Assembly (NCBI RefSeq): GCF_002929495.1
Contig: NZ_PJJJ01000019.1
Span: 7,687-56,837, forward strand
Reading direction: 5' to 3'
DNA from: Cryobacterium sp. Y82
GTDB taxonomy: Bacteria > Actinomycetota > Actinomycetes > Actinomycetales > Microbacteriaceae
DNA: 49,151 bases
In this document: in pieces, positions 40,172 through 49,093 of the stretch
Position numbering within the stretch: the first letter of the stretch is position 1
How the letters are laid out: each line of letters starts with the position of its first letter
Notes under the pieces: generated by a model
Databases searched by the model: none
Told to the model about the DNA's origin: nothing
The model's input: the letters and a program-made list of their open reading frames with translations, nothing else
Program-made: the position numbers and the translations under genes

Positions 40172-41928
40172 TGCGAGTGATGGCCCAGATGGGCATGGTG
40201 ATGAATCTCGACAAATGCATTGGCTGCCACACATGCTCGGTCACCTGCAAGCAGGCCTGGACGAATCGCGCCGGTACGGAATACGTCTGGTTCAACAACG
40301 TCGAGACCAGGCCCGGGCAAGGGTACCCGCGACGCTACGAAGATCAAGAGAAATGGCGCGGGGGCTGGCAGCTGAACAAAAAAGGCCGGCTGGTGCTGCG
40401 GAGCGGCGGTCGGATCAGGAAACTTTTCGGTCTGTTCGCGAGCCCAGTCCAACCGGAGCTGAAGGATTATTACGAACCCTGGACCTACGACTACAAGACG
40501 CTTATCGATGCCCCGCTGGGCGATGACTTTCCGGTGGCCCGTCCGAAATCCCTGATCACCGGCAAAGACACCAAAATAACCTGGTCAGCGAACTGGGACG
40601 ACGACCTCGGCGGCGCGCCCGAGATGGGACACCTCGATCCCATCGTAGAAAAAGTGCGCAAGGAATCCGAAGACAAAATCAAATTCGCCTTCGAACAGAC
40701 CTTCATGTTCTATCTGCCCCGCATCTGCGAGCACTGCCTCAATCCTTCCTGCATGGCGTCCTGTCCGTCGGGTGCAATCTACAAACGAGTCGAAGACGGC
40801 ATCGTGCTCGTCGACCAGGACAAATGCCGCGGCTGGCGGCAGTGCATCACCGGATGCCCGTACAAGAAGATTTACTTCAACCACAAGACGGGCAAAGCCG
40901 AGAAGTGCACGTTTTGCTACCCACGCGTCGAAATTGGCCTGCCCACGGTCTGTTCGGAAACCTGTGTTGGGCGCCTGCGCTATCTGGGCTTGTTTCTCTA
41001 CGACGCCGACCGGGTCACCGACGCGGCTGCTGTCACCGACGTGAAAGACCTGTACCAGGCGCAAATGGATGTGCTCCTCGACCCGAACGACCCCGCAGTG
41101 GCGGCCGCAGCAACCGCCCAGGGAATCCCCGCCGACTGGCTGGACGCGGCCAGACGCTCGCCGGTGTACGCACTCGCCAAGGTCTACAAGGTGGCCCTGC
41201 CCCTGCACCCCGAGTACCGCACGATGCCCATGGTCTGGTACGTTCCCCCGCTCTCACCCATCGTCGACCTGCTCACAGAACAGGGTCACGATGGCGAAGA
41301 CCGCGGAAACCTGTTTGGCGCCATCGACGCGCTGCGTATCCCCGTCGAATATCTCGCGGAGCTCTTCACCGCCGGGGACACCGACATGATCACTGATGTC
41401 TTGCGCAAACTCGCAGCCATGCGCGCATACATGCGCGGAATCACCATGGGGGAGGAACCCGACCGGTCCATCCCCGAAGCCGTAGGGATGACGCCGGAGA
41501 GCATGTACGAGATGTACCGGCTGATGGCCATCGCTAAATACGAGGAACGCTATGTCATTCCGAAGGCCCACGTCGAACAGGCACATGATCTCGAGGAAAT
41601 GGGATGTTCCGTCGACTTCGAGGGCGGGCCGGGCATGTACGAGGATTCCCCATTCGGTGAGGCCAGCGGGCGGCCAACGCCAGTCGCTGTGGAAAACTTC
41701 TATGCGCTCAAGGACCGACAGACTTCGGATACCCCCAGCGGGGAGCGCAGCCTGCGCAACCGAGTCAACCTTCTCAACTGGGACGGAAATGGCAGCCCAG
41801 AGGGTCTTTTTCCCGACAGCAGGGATCAGCCACGCGCAGCGCAGCCCTCGCCAGCAGATTTGAAAGTCCGCGGGCCGGTCGACGATTTGACCGACGGTTC
41901 GGCGGGTAACCCGTCGGTATCCCCATGA
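40171..41928 (+). CDS. narH: Respiratory nitrate reductase beta subunit (iron-sulfur protein)
   Basis: 585 aa, longer than E. coli NarH because of a Pro/Ser/Asp-rich tail after about residue 525. Four cysteine clusters are present: DKCIGCHTCSVTCKQAW (16-32), CEHCLNPSCMASCP, DKCRGWRQCITGCPYKK (with Trp in place of the second Cys, as in the 3Fe-4S cluster of NarH) and KCTFCYPRVEIG with TVCSETCVGR. It passes electrons from NarI haem to NarG. The ATG overlaps the narG stop (TGATG) behind AGGAGGTAA. The stop overlaps narJ (ATGA). Confidence 0.96.
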   Translation: MRVMAQMGMVMNLDKCIGCHTCSVTCKQAWTNRAGTEYVWFNNVETRPGQGYPRRYEDQEKWRGGWQLNKKGRLVLRSGGRIRKLFGLFASPVQPELKDYYEPWTYDYKTLIDAPLGDDFPVARPKSLITGKDTKITWSANWDDDLGGAPEMGHLDPIVEKVRKESEDKIKFAFEQTFMFYLPRICEHCLNPSCMASCPSGAIYKRVEDGIVLVDQDKCRGWRQCITGCPYKKIYFNHKTGKAEKCTFCYPRVEIGLPTVCSETCVGRLRYLGLFLYDADRVTDAAAVTDVKDLYQAQMDVLLDPNDPAVAAAATAQGIPADWLDAARRSPVYALAKVYKVALPLHPEYRTMPMVWYVPPLSPIVDLLTEQGHDGEDRGNLFGAIDALRIPVEYLAELFTAGDTDMITDVLRKLAAMRAYMRGITMGEEPDRSIPEAVGMTPESMYEMYRLMAIAKYEERYVIPKAHVEQAHDLEEMGCSVDFEGGPGMYEDSPFGEASGRPTPVAVENFYALKDRQTSDTPSGERSLRNRVNLLNWDGNGSPEGLFPDSRDQPRAAQPSPADLKVRGPVDDLTDGSAGNPSVSP

Positions 41929-42545
41929 AGCGCGATTATCGGGTTCTGAACCAGGCAGCCTCCTGGTGTTTGTCTTACCCCGATGCCGAACTCATCGGCC
42001 ACATCGACCTCATGCGCGCCGCGCTCGCCGAACAGGGTCGACATACGCCCAAACTCGCCGAATTCTTTCGCTATCTGGAGGGAACGGAGCTCGCCGCGTT
42101 GCAGCGTTCCTACGTCGACACCTTCGATCTCAGCAAGCACCATCCGCTATATCTGTCGTACTGGACCGACGGTGACACTAGAAGGCGCGGGAACGTGCTG
42201 GCGGCGTTCAAGCAGATTTACCGCAACAGCGACTACCTGACGAACACGCATGGAGAACTGCCGGACTTTCTTCCTCTGGTACTGGAATTCGCAGCGATCG
42301 TCGACCCGGCAGCCGGACGGGAGTTGCTGCTGCAATATCGACCCAGCCTGGAACTGCTGCGGCTCGCCCTATCCGAACATGAATCGCCCTATGCCGAGGT
42401 CCTGGCAGCGGTGTGCGGCACCCTCCCCGGGGCTTCGCCATCCGATCGCGAAGCGGTGCAGCGGATGGCCGGCTATGGACCGCCCGCCGAATCGGTCGGG
42501 CTCGAACCCTATGACCCACGTCTGCTACCCCTGCAAGGAGCTTGA
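41925..42545 (+). CDS. narJ: Nitrate reductase assembly chaperone NarJ
   Basis: 206 aa. All-helical TorD/NarJ-family chaperone: LNQAASWCLSYPDAELIGHI, LQRSYVDTFDLSKHHPLYLS (the YVDTFD...S.YLSYW signature) and GELPDFLPLVLEFAAI (the LPDxLPxxLEF motif). It binds apo-NarG for cofactor insertion before membrane assembly and is not part of the final enzyme. ATGA overlap with narH. A single base separates its stop from narI. Confidence 0.95.
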   Translation: MKRDYRVLNQAASWCLSYPDAELIGHIDLMRAALAEQGRHTPKLAEFFRYLEGTELAALQRSYVDTFDLSKHHPLYLSYWTDGDTRRRGNVLAAFKQIYRNSDYLTNTHGELPDFLPLVLEFAAIVDPAAGRELLLQYRPSLELLRLALSEHESPYAEVLAAVCGTLPGASPSDREAVQRMAGYGPPAESVGLEPYDPRLLPLQGA

Positions 42546-42546
42546 G

Positions 42547-43299
42547 ATGGACCTGTTGCTTTGGGGCGTGCTGCCGTACGTAATGGTGGCCATTCTGATC
42601 GGCGGATCGATCTGGCGTTACCGCTACGACCAGTTTGGGTGGACCACTCGGTCGTCGCAACTGTACGAATCCCGACTGCTGCGCATCGGATCGCCAATCT
42701 TTCACTTCGGGCTGCTGGCGGTGATCGCCGGTCACTTTTTCGGCCTCGTCATCCCGATGAGCTGGACGCTGTTCGTCGGGATGAGCCAGGATTTTTACCA
42801 CCTCAACGCGCTGCTGGTCGGGGGCATAGCCGGGATCGGCACGCTCGGTGGAATCGTCATCCTGATCTACCGCCGGCGCAAAACCGGGCCGGTGTTTATG
42901 GCGACGACCCGCAACGACAAGGTCATGTATATCGTGCTGGCTGCCGCGATTATTTTCGGACTCTGGACGACTCTTGCCAGCGTGTTCGAAGGCGAAAACG
43001 GACACAACTACCGGGAGACCGTCGCGCCGTGGTTTCGCTCGTTGTTCATCTTCCAGCCAGATATCGTAGCGATGGCTGCAGCACCGTTCTCGTTTCACAT
43101 CCACACGCTGGTCGGCATGCTCCTGTTCACCATCTGGCCATTCACCCGGCTCGTGCACGCGTTCACCGCGCCATTGCACTACCTGTTCCGGCCCTACATC
43201 GTCTATCGTTCGCGCGATAAAGTGCCGGGTGAGGTCAGGCCCGTTCGACGTGGCTGGGCACCGATTGGAACCGAGGACCGAGCGCGGGACAAACGATAG
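42547..43299 (+). CDS. narI: Respiratory nitrate reductase gamma subunit (cytochrome b)
   Basis: 250 aa, five membrane segments. Haem-ligand histidines are in SPIFHFGLLAVIAGHFFGLV (two) and FSFHIHTLVGMLLFTIWPFT, RLVHAF (two or more), as in NarI. It oxidises quinol at the membrane and passes electrons to NarH. ATG 42547 has AAGGAG (42534-42539) well spaced; the frame is open far upstream inside narJ, but that part is not NarI-like. narK begins 2 bp after the stop. Confidence 0.95.
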   Translation: MDLLLWGVLPYVMVAILIGGSIWRYRYDQFGWTTRSSQLYESRLLRIGSPIFHFGLLAVIAGHFFGLVIPMSWTLFVGMSQDFYHLNALLVGGIAGIGTLGGIVILIYRRRKTGPVFMATTRNDKVMYIVLAAAIIFGLWTTLASVFEGENGHNYRETVAPWFRSLFIFQPDIVAMAAAPFSFHIHTLVGMLLFTIWPFTRLVHAFTAPLHYLFRPYIVYRSRDKVPGEVRPVRRGWAPIGTEDRARDKR

Positions 43300-43301
43300 C
43301 C

Positions 43302-44528
43302 ATGACTTCGGTCACCGTGCGGGAACGGGCCCGAGCCAGTAAAGGGTTCAATCTCGTACTGGCGACCGTGTCGTCAGTGGTGTGTTTTTGGGCGTGGACG
43401 AGTATTGCCCCACTCGGGGTGCGATACAGCGTGCAACTGGACTTGTCGTCAGCGCAGGCATCCGTTCTGGTGGCCATGCCCGTTTTCGTGGGTTCAATTG
43501 GTCGTATTCCGGTGGGTGTGCTTACGGATCGGTTCGGGGGGCGGATCATGTTCACCGTGGTCTTGCTGGCCACCGTTCCGGCCCTGCTACTCGTGGCGCT
43601 CGCCGGAACGGTGGAGATCTACTGGATTCTGGTGTTCTGCGCGTTACTGCTCGGCGTCGCCGGAACGGTCTTCGCCGTTGGAATCCCGTTCGTCAGCAAC
43701 TGGTACGAGCTCTCTCGGAGTGGTTTCGCGACGGGTGTTTTTGGTGCCGGAATGGGAGGCACGGCACTGTCCGCCTTCTTTACGCCGCGCTTCGTTGACT
43801 GGTTCGGGTACATTCCCACCCACCTGATTCTGGTGTTGCTGCTGATCGTTACCGCCGTCCTCGTCTGGACCTGCATGGGAAATGCGCCGAAGTGGGTGTC
43901 CAATGCCCAGCCGTTCATACCCAAGCTCGTCGCCGCTGCAAAACTCGGTGTGACCTGGCAGATGTGCTTTCTCTACGGCGTAGTGTTCGGCGGGTTCGTG
44001 GCCTTCTCGACTTACCTGCCGACCTACCTGCGCGATATTTACGATTTCGACCTGACCGCGGCGGGAACCCGCACGGCAGGATTTGCCGTCGCCGCGGTTC
44101 TGCTGCGCCCGGTCGGTGGAATTCTCGCTGACCGCATCGGTCCCAAGCCTGTCGTCATCGTGGCGCTGGCCGCGGTCGCTGTTCTGGCCTGGGTGGTGAA
44201 TCTGCGCCCGGACGGCGAGATACCGGCCGGGCTGACTTTCGTGGCGATGGCGTCGGCCCTGGGGCTGGGCGCGGGGGGAGTCTTCGCCTGGCTGGGGAGA
44301 AACTCGCCGCCCGACAAGGTCGGATCAATCAGCGGCATCGTCAGTGCGGCCGGTGGCCTCGGCGGATACTTCCCCCCGCTCGTAATGGGGGCGACCTACA
44401 ACGCCGCCGACAACAGCTATGCCATCGGCCTGATCCTGCTGGCGGGAACGGCCGCCGTGGCCCTGGTCTTCAGCATTGTCGCGGTGCACGAACGACCCAC
44501 CCAAACGAAGGCCAATTCGGTCACCTGA
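43302..44528 (+). CDS. narK: Nitrate/nitrite transporter, NarK family
   Basis: 408 aa, 12 membrane segments. MFS motif GRIPVGVLTDRFGGR (loop 2-3), the NarK signature region GVFGAGMGGTALSAFFTPRF (TM5) and GIVSAAGGLGGYFPPLVMG (TM11) match nitrate/nitrite porters, including the conserved glycine-rich nitrate signatures. It likely brings in nitrate and exports nitrite. It begins 2 bp after narI and belongs to the same operon; only 10 bp separate its stop from the convergent SDR gene. Confidence 0.93.
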   Translation: MTSVTVRERARASKGFNLVLATVSSVVCFWAWTSIAPLGVRYSVQLDLSSAQASVLVAMPVFVGSIGRIPVGVLTDRFGGRIMFTVVLLATVPALLLVALAGTVEIYWILVFCALLLGVAGTVFAVGIPFVSNWYELSRSGFATGVFGAGMGGTALSAFFTPRFVDWFGYIPTHLILVLLLIVTAVLVWTCMGNAPKWVSNAQPFIPKLVAAAKLGVTWQMCFLYGVVFGGFVAFSTYLPTYLRDIYDFDLTAAGTRTAGFAVAAVLLRPVGGILADRIGPKPVVIVALAAVAVLAWVVNLRPDGEIPAGLTFVAMASALGLGAGGVFAWLGRNSPPDKVGSISGIVSAAGGLGGYFPPLVMGATYNAADNSYAIGLILLAGTAAVALVFSIVAVHERPTQTKANSVT

Positions 44529-44538
44529 TAGCGACCCG

Positions 44539-45636
44539 TTACTTGGTCGACTCCGGGATGAGCTTCTCGGCGCGGTACCGGTCGAACAGGGCGGTGAAGG
44601 AGTCGATCGTGCGGTGGTGCGGGGTGAACCCGGCGAGGCGGCTCTTGGAAATGTCGGTGAAGACCTCGATGTTCCGGCCGAGGTCGGCGTCGGTGTGCCA
44701 CCACGACGCGATGCGCCCCAGGTCGGATTCGACGAGGCCGTGTGCGGCAGCAAGGTCGGCCCAGACCGGCTCCATGCCGGCCATCTGCACGTCGAGGGGT
44801 CGCGACTGGTCTACGAAACCTTCCGGCTCGACGCCGAAGTAGGCGGCGATCTTCGGCCACATTGCTCGCCAGCGAAAAACGTCACCGTTGACCACGTTGA
44901 ATGCTTCGTTGGCGCCGGCATCCGTTGTTGCTGCCCACACCATCTGCTCGGCGAGGATGGTCGCGTCGGTCATGTCGGTGACGCCGTTCCACTGGGTCGC
45001 GCTGCCGGGGAAGACAAAGGGAATGTCGAGGTGCTTGCACAGGGAGGCCTGGGCGGCGAGAGTGAGTCCCATGTTCATGAGGTTGCCGACCGCGTGGCCG
45101 ATCACGGTGTGTGAGCGGTGCACCGACCAGGTGAATCCCTGGCGAGCGGATGCCGCAAACAGCTCGTCCTCCTGCGCGTAGTAGAAGTTCGCGACGTCCA
45201 GTCGCGGTTCGTCTTCACTGAAGGGAGTGTCGGGCATGGCGCCCTGTCCATAGGCTTCGAACGGGCCGAGGTAGTGCTTGAGGCCGGTGACGAGAGCCAC
45301 GTGGCGCACCGGCGCGTGGGCGAGCGCGGCGAGGAGGTCACGCACCATGCCGGCGTTCACCTCGATGTTGAGTTCCTCGGTGGATTGACGTGACCAGGCG
45401 GTGAAGAAGACATGTTCGGGCATCTCGCTGGCCAATACTCGGTTGAGGTCGGTGGCGGAGCGCAGGTCCGCCTGGATCCAACGCACCCCGGGCAGATCGC
45501 GGCCGCTTCGGCGCGCGAGGGCGAGAACCTGCCAACCCTGCGCCGACAGCTGGTCGACGACGGCGGATCCGGTGATTCCGGACGCTCCAACGACGAGGGC
45601 GGTACCGGTGCGGGGTGCGAGTGAAATAGTCATCAT
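44539..45636 (-). CDS. SDR-family oxidoreductase, PRISE / progesterone 5-beta-reductase-like
   Basis: About 365 aa. N-terminal extended-SDR cofactor motif VVGASGITGSAVVDQL, then VFFTAWSRQSTEE and TGLKHYLGPFE, FYYAQEDELFAA, MGLTLAAQASLC and FNVVNGDVFRW. TGLKHYLGPF with the Y...ED pattern replaces the usual YxxxK and is typical of the PRISE (progesterone 5-beta-reductase/iridoid synthase-like) enzymes, which reduce enones with NADPH. The bacterial substrates are unknown. ATG 45636 (another at 45633) lies behind AAGG. It converges with narK. Confidence 0.83.
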   Translation of the reverse strand: MMTISLAPRTGTALVVGASGITGSAVVDQLSAQGWQVLALARRSGRDLPGVRWIQADLRSATDLNRVLASEMPEHVFFTAWSRQSTEELNIEVNAGMVRDLLAALAHAPVRHVALVTGLKHYLGPFEAYGQGAMPDTPFSEDEPRLDVANFYYAQEDELFAASARQGFTWSVHRSHTVIGHAVGNLMNMGLTLAAQASLCKHLDIPFVFPGSATQWNGVTDMTDATILAEQMVWAATTDAGANEAFNVVNGDVFRWRAMWPKIAAYFGVEPEGFVDQSRPLDVQMAGMEPVWADLAAAHGLVESDLGRIASWWHTDADLGRNIEVFTDISKSRLAGFTPHHRTIDSFTALFDRYRAEKLIPESTK

Positions 45637-45821
45637 TGGATGCAACCTTGTGGGGGTCGAGGTATTCCCCAGCCCGCTAAGGTACGAGCTCACGGCGATG
45701 GGCGTCACTATGACCGTCGAGATGAGCCGTTAGTAGCGTCCGAAAACGGAAACAGGCGTCACCTCTTCCTTGATCGTGCGGCCTTGACTGATCAACCGCG
45801 CACCGTTCAGGAGTTCAAACT

Positions 45822-46403
45822 TCAGGCCAATTGGGCTTCTAAGGTGATCAGCGCGAGGAATCCGCGCCCTACAATTTTCGGTGCCAGATCCTGGCCACGA
45901 ACGGCATCGAATTTTCGGAGCTCTGCGCTCTGGATCCCGGCCTGACCGGCACCGACAGGCGCTCCGGTTACGGCGGCAGTGCCGTGAAGCAGCACGGCAA
46001 ATTGATCCACGAAGACCGGCTGGGCACGACGTTTGGACAGCTCAACAATGGAAATATACGACTTGAACTTTCCGCTTCGTGCCATCACATTGAGGTCTAC
46101 TGTGGTTCCGACCGGGAGAGCGGCGCTACTGGCGCTGTCACCCGAAAAGCGAAATGGACGATACTTCTCCATGGCATGCTCAACACCGTCGACGGTCACC
46201 ACCAGAAGCTCACCCTCGATCACGGTGAGAAGGCGCTCCACGCCCGAGTAGATGGAGAAATCACAGGCCTGAGTGATCTCAGCGATGCTGACTCGCCAAT
46301 CGAAGTCAGTCGAGCCACCGGGAAAAGAAGCCAGTTCGCGGGTCTGGCCGCCACCGTTGCGCCAGGCAGTCGGCCTTATTTCGTGGTACCGAATGATGTC
46401 CAT
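45822..46403 (-). CDS. HutD/Ves family protein
   Basis: 193 aa. It opens IIRYHEIRPTAWRNGGGQTR (the W-x-N-G-G-G-x-T-R signature of HutD/Ves), then DFDWRVSIAEI, FSIYSGVERLLTVIEGE and a bicupin-like remainder including FSGDSAS. HutD is linked to histidine utilisation, where it is thought to bind formylglutamate or urocanate; no hut gene is near here. Start ATG 46403. It is on the same strand as the SDR gene (185-bp gap), and divergent from the secreted-repeat lipoprotein. Confidence 0.85.
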   Translation of the reverse strand: MDIIRYHEIRPTAWRNGGGQTRELASFPGGSTDFDWRVSIAEITQACDFSIYSGVERLLTVIEGELLVVTVDGVEHAMEKYRPFRFSGDSASSAALPVGTTVDLNVMARSGKFKSYISIVELSKRRAQPVFVDQFAVLLHGTAAVTGAPVGAGQAGIQSAELRKFDAVRGQDLAPKIVGRGFLALITLEAQLA

Positions 46404-46584
46404 AGTTTCGGAGTCAGGCTAGCACCTGAAGTCCCCGCCGGAACGCGCGAAGTCCGGCCACGACTAGAGGTGAACCGATACCCAGCGCCAGCTTCGGTCA
46501 ATTTGCCCGGAGTGCTGAACCATTTATCGGCCTACCTCGTGGTAGCTCCAAGGACGCCCACACCCAGTTTCACTGCACTGCGCA

Positions 46585-46634
46585 CCACCGCATCGAATGG
46601 CACCTCATCAGATAGCACCTCATCGAATAGCACC
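46585..46634. repeat. Short tandem repeat, 15-bp unit, about three copies
   Basis: GCACCTCATCAGATA (46600-46614) and GCACCTCATCGAATA (46615-46629) are adjacent and differ at two bases. A related unit precedes them (ACCGCATCGAATG region, 46585-46599) and GCACC follows. They lie just before the ribosome binding site of the lipoprotein gene and may change in copy number. Confidence 0.55.
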
Positions 46635-46651
46635 GAGAGAAGGAAGCAGTC

Positions 46652-47152
46652 ATGAACAGCAGAATTTGGCTCAAGGCCGGACCAGTCGTCGGGGCGTTAG
46701 CGCTGAGCGTTCTCGCGCTGACCGGATGCTCGCAGGAAACGACGACCCCAGCAGCCGACACCTCGAGTTCATCCAGTTCGACGAGCGATACCGCGGTCAA
46801 GCCGGCCCTTGCGACCGCGGACAGTTCACTCGGCACGATCGTCGTCGACACCGCCGGGATGACACTATATGTCTTCGATAAGGACGTCGCAGATTCCGGC
46901 ACGAGCACCTGCGAGGGCGAGTGCCTCGTCAAGTGGCCCGCCGTCGTCGCCGAATCGGACACCCCAACAGTTGACGGCGTGACCGGCACGGTCGGCGTCA
47001 TCACCCGCACGGATGGCACCAAGCAGGTTACTCTCAATGGTCTCCCGCTCTATTACTGGGCCGGGGACTCTGCTGCCGGGGACACCACCGGAGAGGGTGT
47101 TGGGGGCGTCTGGTGGGTGGTCGCTCCGAACGGAGACAAAATCGCTGGCTAA
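46652..47152 (+). CDS. Lipoprotein with secreted-repeat (COG4315-type) domains
   Basis: 166 aa. Lipobox LTGC, with the lipidated Cys at residue 26, then a Ser/Thr/Pro-rich linker (27-55). The mature region has the secreted repeat of unknown function twice: GTIVVDTAGMTLYVFDKDVA, CEGECLVKWPAVVAES (with a Cys pair) and, later, QVTLNGLPLYYWAGDSAAGD plus GGVWWVVAPNG. The family is widespread in actinobacteria and has no proven role. ATG with AAGGA upstream. It is followed by a strong 12-bp hairpin. Confidence 0.88.
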   Translation: MNSRIWLKAGPVVGALALSVLALTGCSQETTTPAADTSSSSSSTSDTAVKPALATADSSLGTIVVDTAGMTLYVFDKDVADSGTSTCEGECLVKWPAVVAESDTPTVDGVTGTVGVITRTDGTKQVTLNGLPLYYWAGDSAAGDTTGEGVGGVWWVVAPNGDKIAG

Positions 47153-47179
47153 ATCCGCAATCCGGCCTTGTTGCAGATA

Positions 47180-47215
47180 CCGTACCCATCCGCGCCGCGA
47201 AATGGATGGGTACGG
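47180..47215. terminator. Perfect 12-bp inverted repeat after the lipoprotein gene and at the polymerase start
   Basis: CCGTACCCATCC (47180-47191) and GGATGGGTACGG (47204-47215) are exact complements around a 12-nt loop, 27 bp after the lipoprotein stop. It reads well as a terminator stem, though without a T-run. It also covers the first ATG of the next gene (47206), so it could act as an operator or translation-blocking hairpin. Confidence 0.55.
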
Positions 47216-47244
47216 TACGCATCGGCAGCGGGCAGAATGGAGGG

Positions 47245-49020
47245 GTGTATGTACTGGTGCGGCAGACAAGTGGTGGTGACGTGCTGGTCGACACGCTTGA
47301 TGATGCCGGCCTCCCCAGCGAGGCAGCTCGCCTCACCCTGACCGAGTTTGCGGTGTTCGTGTCTACGCTCGAATCCAGCACTCGTGAGTCGGCCAGTGGA
47401 GACCCCGCCGCACCTCGCTGGGTTTGGGAGGACACCGCCCGCATCTATCCGGTGCTCTTGGCGGCCGGCATCCGAGTGCAGCGCTGCCATGATCTCCGTC
47501 TGTGCCACATGATCTTGAAGAATTCCGCGCTTACGATGACGAGCGAACTCGCGCTGGCGGCGCCAGGGCCCTGGGACGTCGCGAGCGTTGGAATGCCCGA
47601 TCAAGCGGAGCCCCGAGCAACACTTTTTGATTTTGACGTTCACGCGGATGCTGATGGCAGCGGTGAGTCCGGGACGGCTCGGGAGTTTCGTCGGCAACTC
47701 GACGCGGTAGCATCCGCTCCCGACTCTGGACGGATGCGGCTGCTGCTGGCTGCCGAGTCAGCCGGTGCGCTCGTAGCCGCGGAGATGCGTTATGCCGGAC
47801 TGCCCTGGCGCACTGATGTGCATGATCTCCTCCTCACGCGTGAGCTGGGGCCGCGGGTTGCACCCGGCCTACGGCCGGAGCGTCTGGAACTGCTGGTCCG
47901 GCGTATCCGCTCAGAACTCGGTGATGCTACCCTCAACCCGGACTCCCCACAGGAATTGGTCAAAGCACTTCAGCGAGCGGGGCTCGCCGTTTCTACGACG
48001 CGTGCGTGGGAGCTGAAAAAGCTCGAGCATCCGGTCATCGAACCGCTTCTGCAATACAAGAAGCTGTCCCGGCTGCAGAGCGCCAACGGCTGGATCTGGA
48101 TGGAATCCTGGGTCATTGACGGCCGATTCCACCCGGACTATGTGCCGGGGGGTGTTGTGACCGGTCGCTGGGCAACCCGCGGCGGAGGAGCCCTCCAGCT
48201 ACCCAAGCAGATTCGTGGTGCCGTCATTGCCGACGAGGGCTGGAAACTCGTCGTGGCCGATGCTGCTCAACTCGAACCGCGCATTCTCGCGGCGCTGGCC
48301 CAGGACATGAGCATGGCGCTGGCGGGTCGCGGCAGCGACCTGTATGCCGGCATCGTGGCCAGTGGGGTCGTCGAGACCCGCGATCACGCTAAGGTAGCCA
48401 TGCTCGGCGCCATGTATGGGGCTACGACCGGAGAAAGCGGCCGGCTCATGCCGCGCCTGGCCCGTGCCTACCCACGGGCAATCGCTCTCACCGAGGCAGC
48501 TGCTCGTGCCGGAGAGCGCGGTGAGGTGGTGACAACCCGGCTCGGCCGGTCATCACCAATACCGGGACCAGACTGGCATGCGGCCCAGGATCTGGCTTAC
48601 GAGCTGGCTGCAACGGCGACCGACGAGCGACGCGCCCGCAGTTTGGCGCGCGACTGGGGGCGCTTCACCCGCAACTTCGTCGTGCAGGGCAGTGCCGCCG
48701 AGTGGGCGCTGTGCTGGATGGCTGAGATTCGACGGGAGCTCACAGCTTTGCCGAGCCCGGATGCCGGTACCGAGCGTTCTGACGAAGCGCAATCGACAAC
48801 GCTGGCTCCGGGTGCCCGCGCGCCCTTCGACGCAGCGCCACATCTGGTATTTTTTCTGCACGATGAGGTGATTGTGCACACGCCGGCCGCGCAGGCGGAG
48901 GCCGTTGCCAACATCATCGTGAACGCGGCAGAGGCTGCCGGTCGGCTGCTTTTCGGCGATTTTCCAGTTGATTTCATGCTCACCGTCGCCACCGTTGATA
49001 ATTACGCCCAGGCGAAGTAG
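47245..49020 (+). CDS. Family A DNA polymerase of the actinobacterial bifunctional 3'-5' exonuclease/polymerase type
   Basis: 591 aa from GTG 47245. Polymerase motif A is LVVADAAQLEPRILAALAQD, motif B is the RDHAKVAMLGAMYGATTGES region (Arg, Lys and YG), and motif C is FFLHDEVIVHTP (HDE). The N-terminal about 200 residues correspond to an exonuclease-like domain, but a DxE Exo I motif is not visible, so proofreading may be lost. Enzymes of this shorter type are found beside the full-length PolA in Actinobacteria and may serve repair. An in-frame ATG at 47206 would add 13 residues but lies inside a hairpin; family members begin near VYVLV, so 47245 is preferred. Confidence 0.85.
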   Translation: MYVLVRQTSGGDVLVDTLDDAGLPSEAARLTLTEFAVFVSTLESSTRESASGDPAAPRWVWEDTARIYPVLLAAGIRVQRCHDLRLCHMILKNSALTMTSELALAAPGPWDVASVGMPDQAEPRATLFDFDVHADADGSGESGTAREFRRQLDAVASAPDSGRMRLLLAAESAGALVAAEMRYAGLPWRTDVHDLLLTRELGPRVAPGLRPERLELLVRRIRSELGDATLNPDSPQELVKALQRAGLAVSTTRAWELKKLEHPVIEPLLQYKKLSRLQSANGWIWMESWVIDGRFHPDYVPGGVVTGRWATRGGGALQLPKQIRGAVIADEGWKLVVADAAQLEPRILAALAQDMSMALAGRGSDLYAGIVASGVVETRDHAKVAMLGAMYGATTGESGRLMPRLARAYPRAIALTEAAARAGERGEVVTTRLGRSSPIPGPDWHAAQDLAYELAATATDERRARSLARDWGRFTRNFVVQGSAAEWALCWMAEIRRELTALPSPDAGTERSDEAQSTTLAPGARAPFDAAPHLVFFLHDEVIVHTPAAQAEAVANIIVNAAEAAGRLLFGDFPVDFMLTVATVDNYAQAK

Positions 49021-49093
49021 CCCAACTCCGGCACGTTGTCACTGTGAAGAGGAGAACGTTCACTAACGATGTTTGTGGTGGGGTGTGCGATGT

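Noticed and set aside
42250..42546. N-terminal extension of NarI
   Set aside because: The open frame overlaps narJ and adds non-membrane sequence. NarI proteins begin near MDLLLWGV, which has its own ribosome binding site.
42208..43179. Minus-strand open frame (323 codons) opposite narJ/narI
   Set aside because: The opposite strand encodes clear NarJ and NarI. The minus frame is rich in Arg, His and Gln with no family, typical of antisense high-GC DNA.
46585..46634. CRISPR array
   Set aside because: The units are 15 bp, directly adjacent with no spacers, and no cas gene is in the window.
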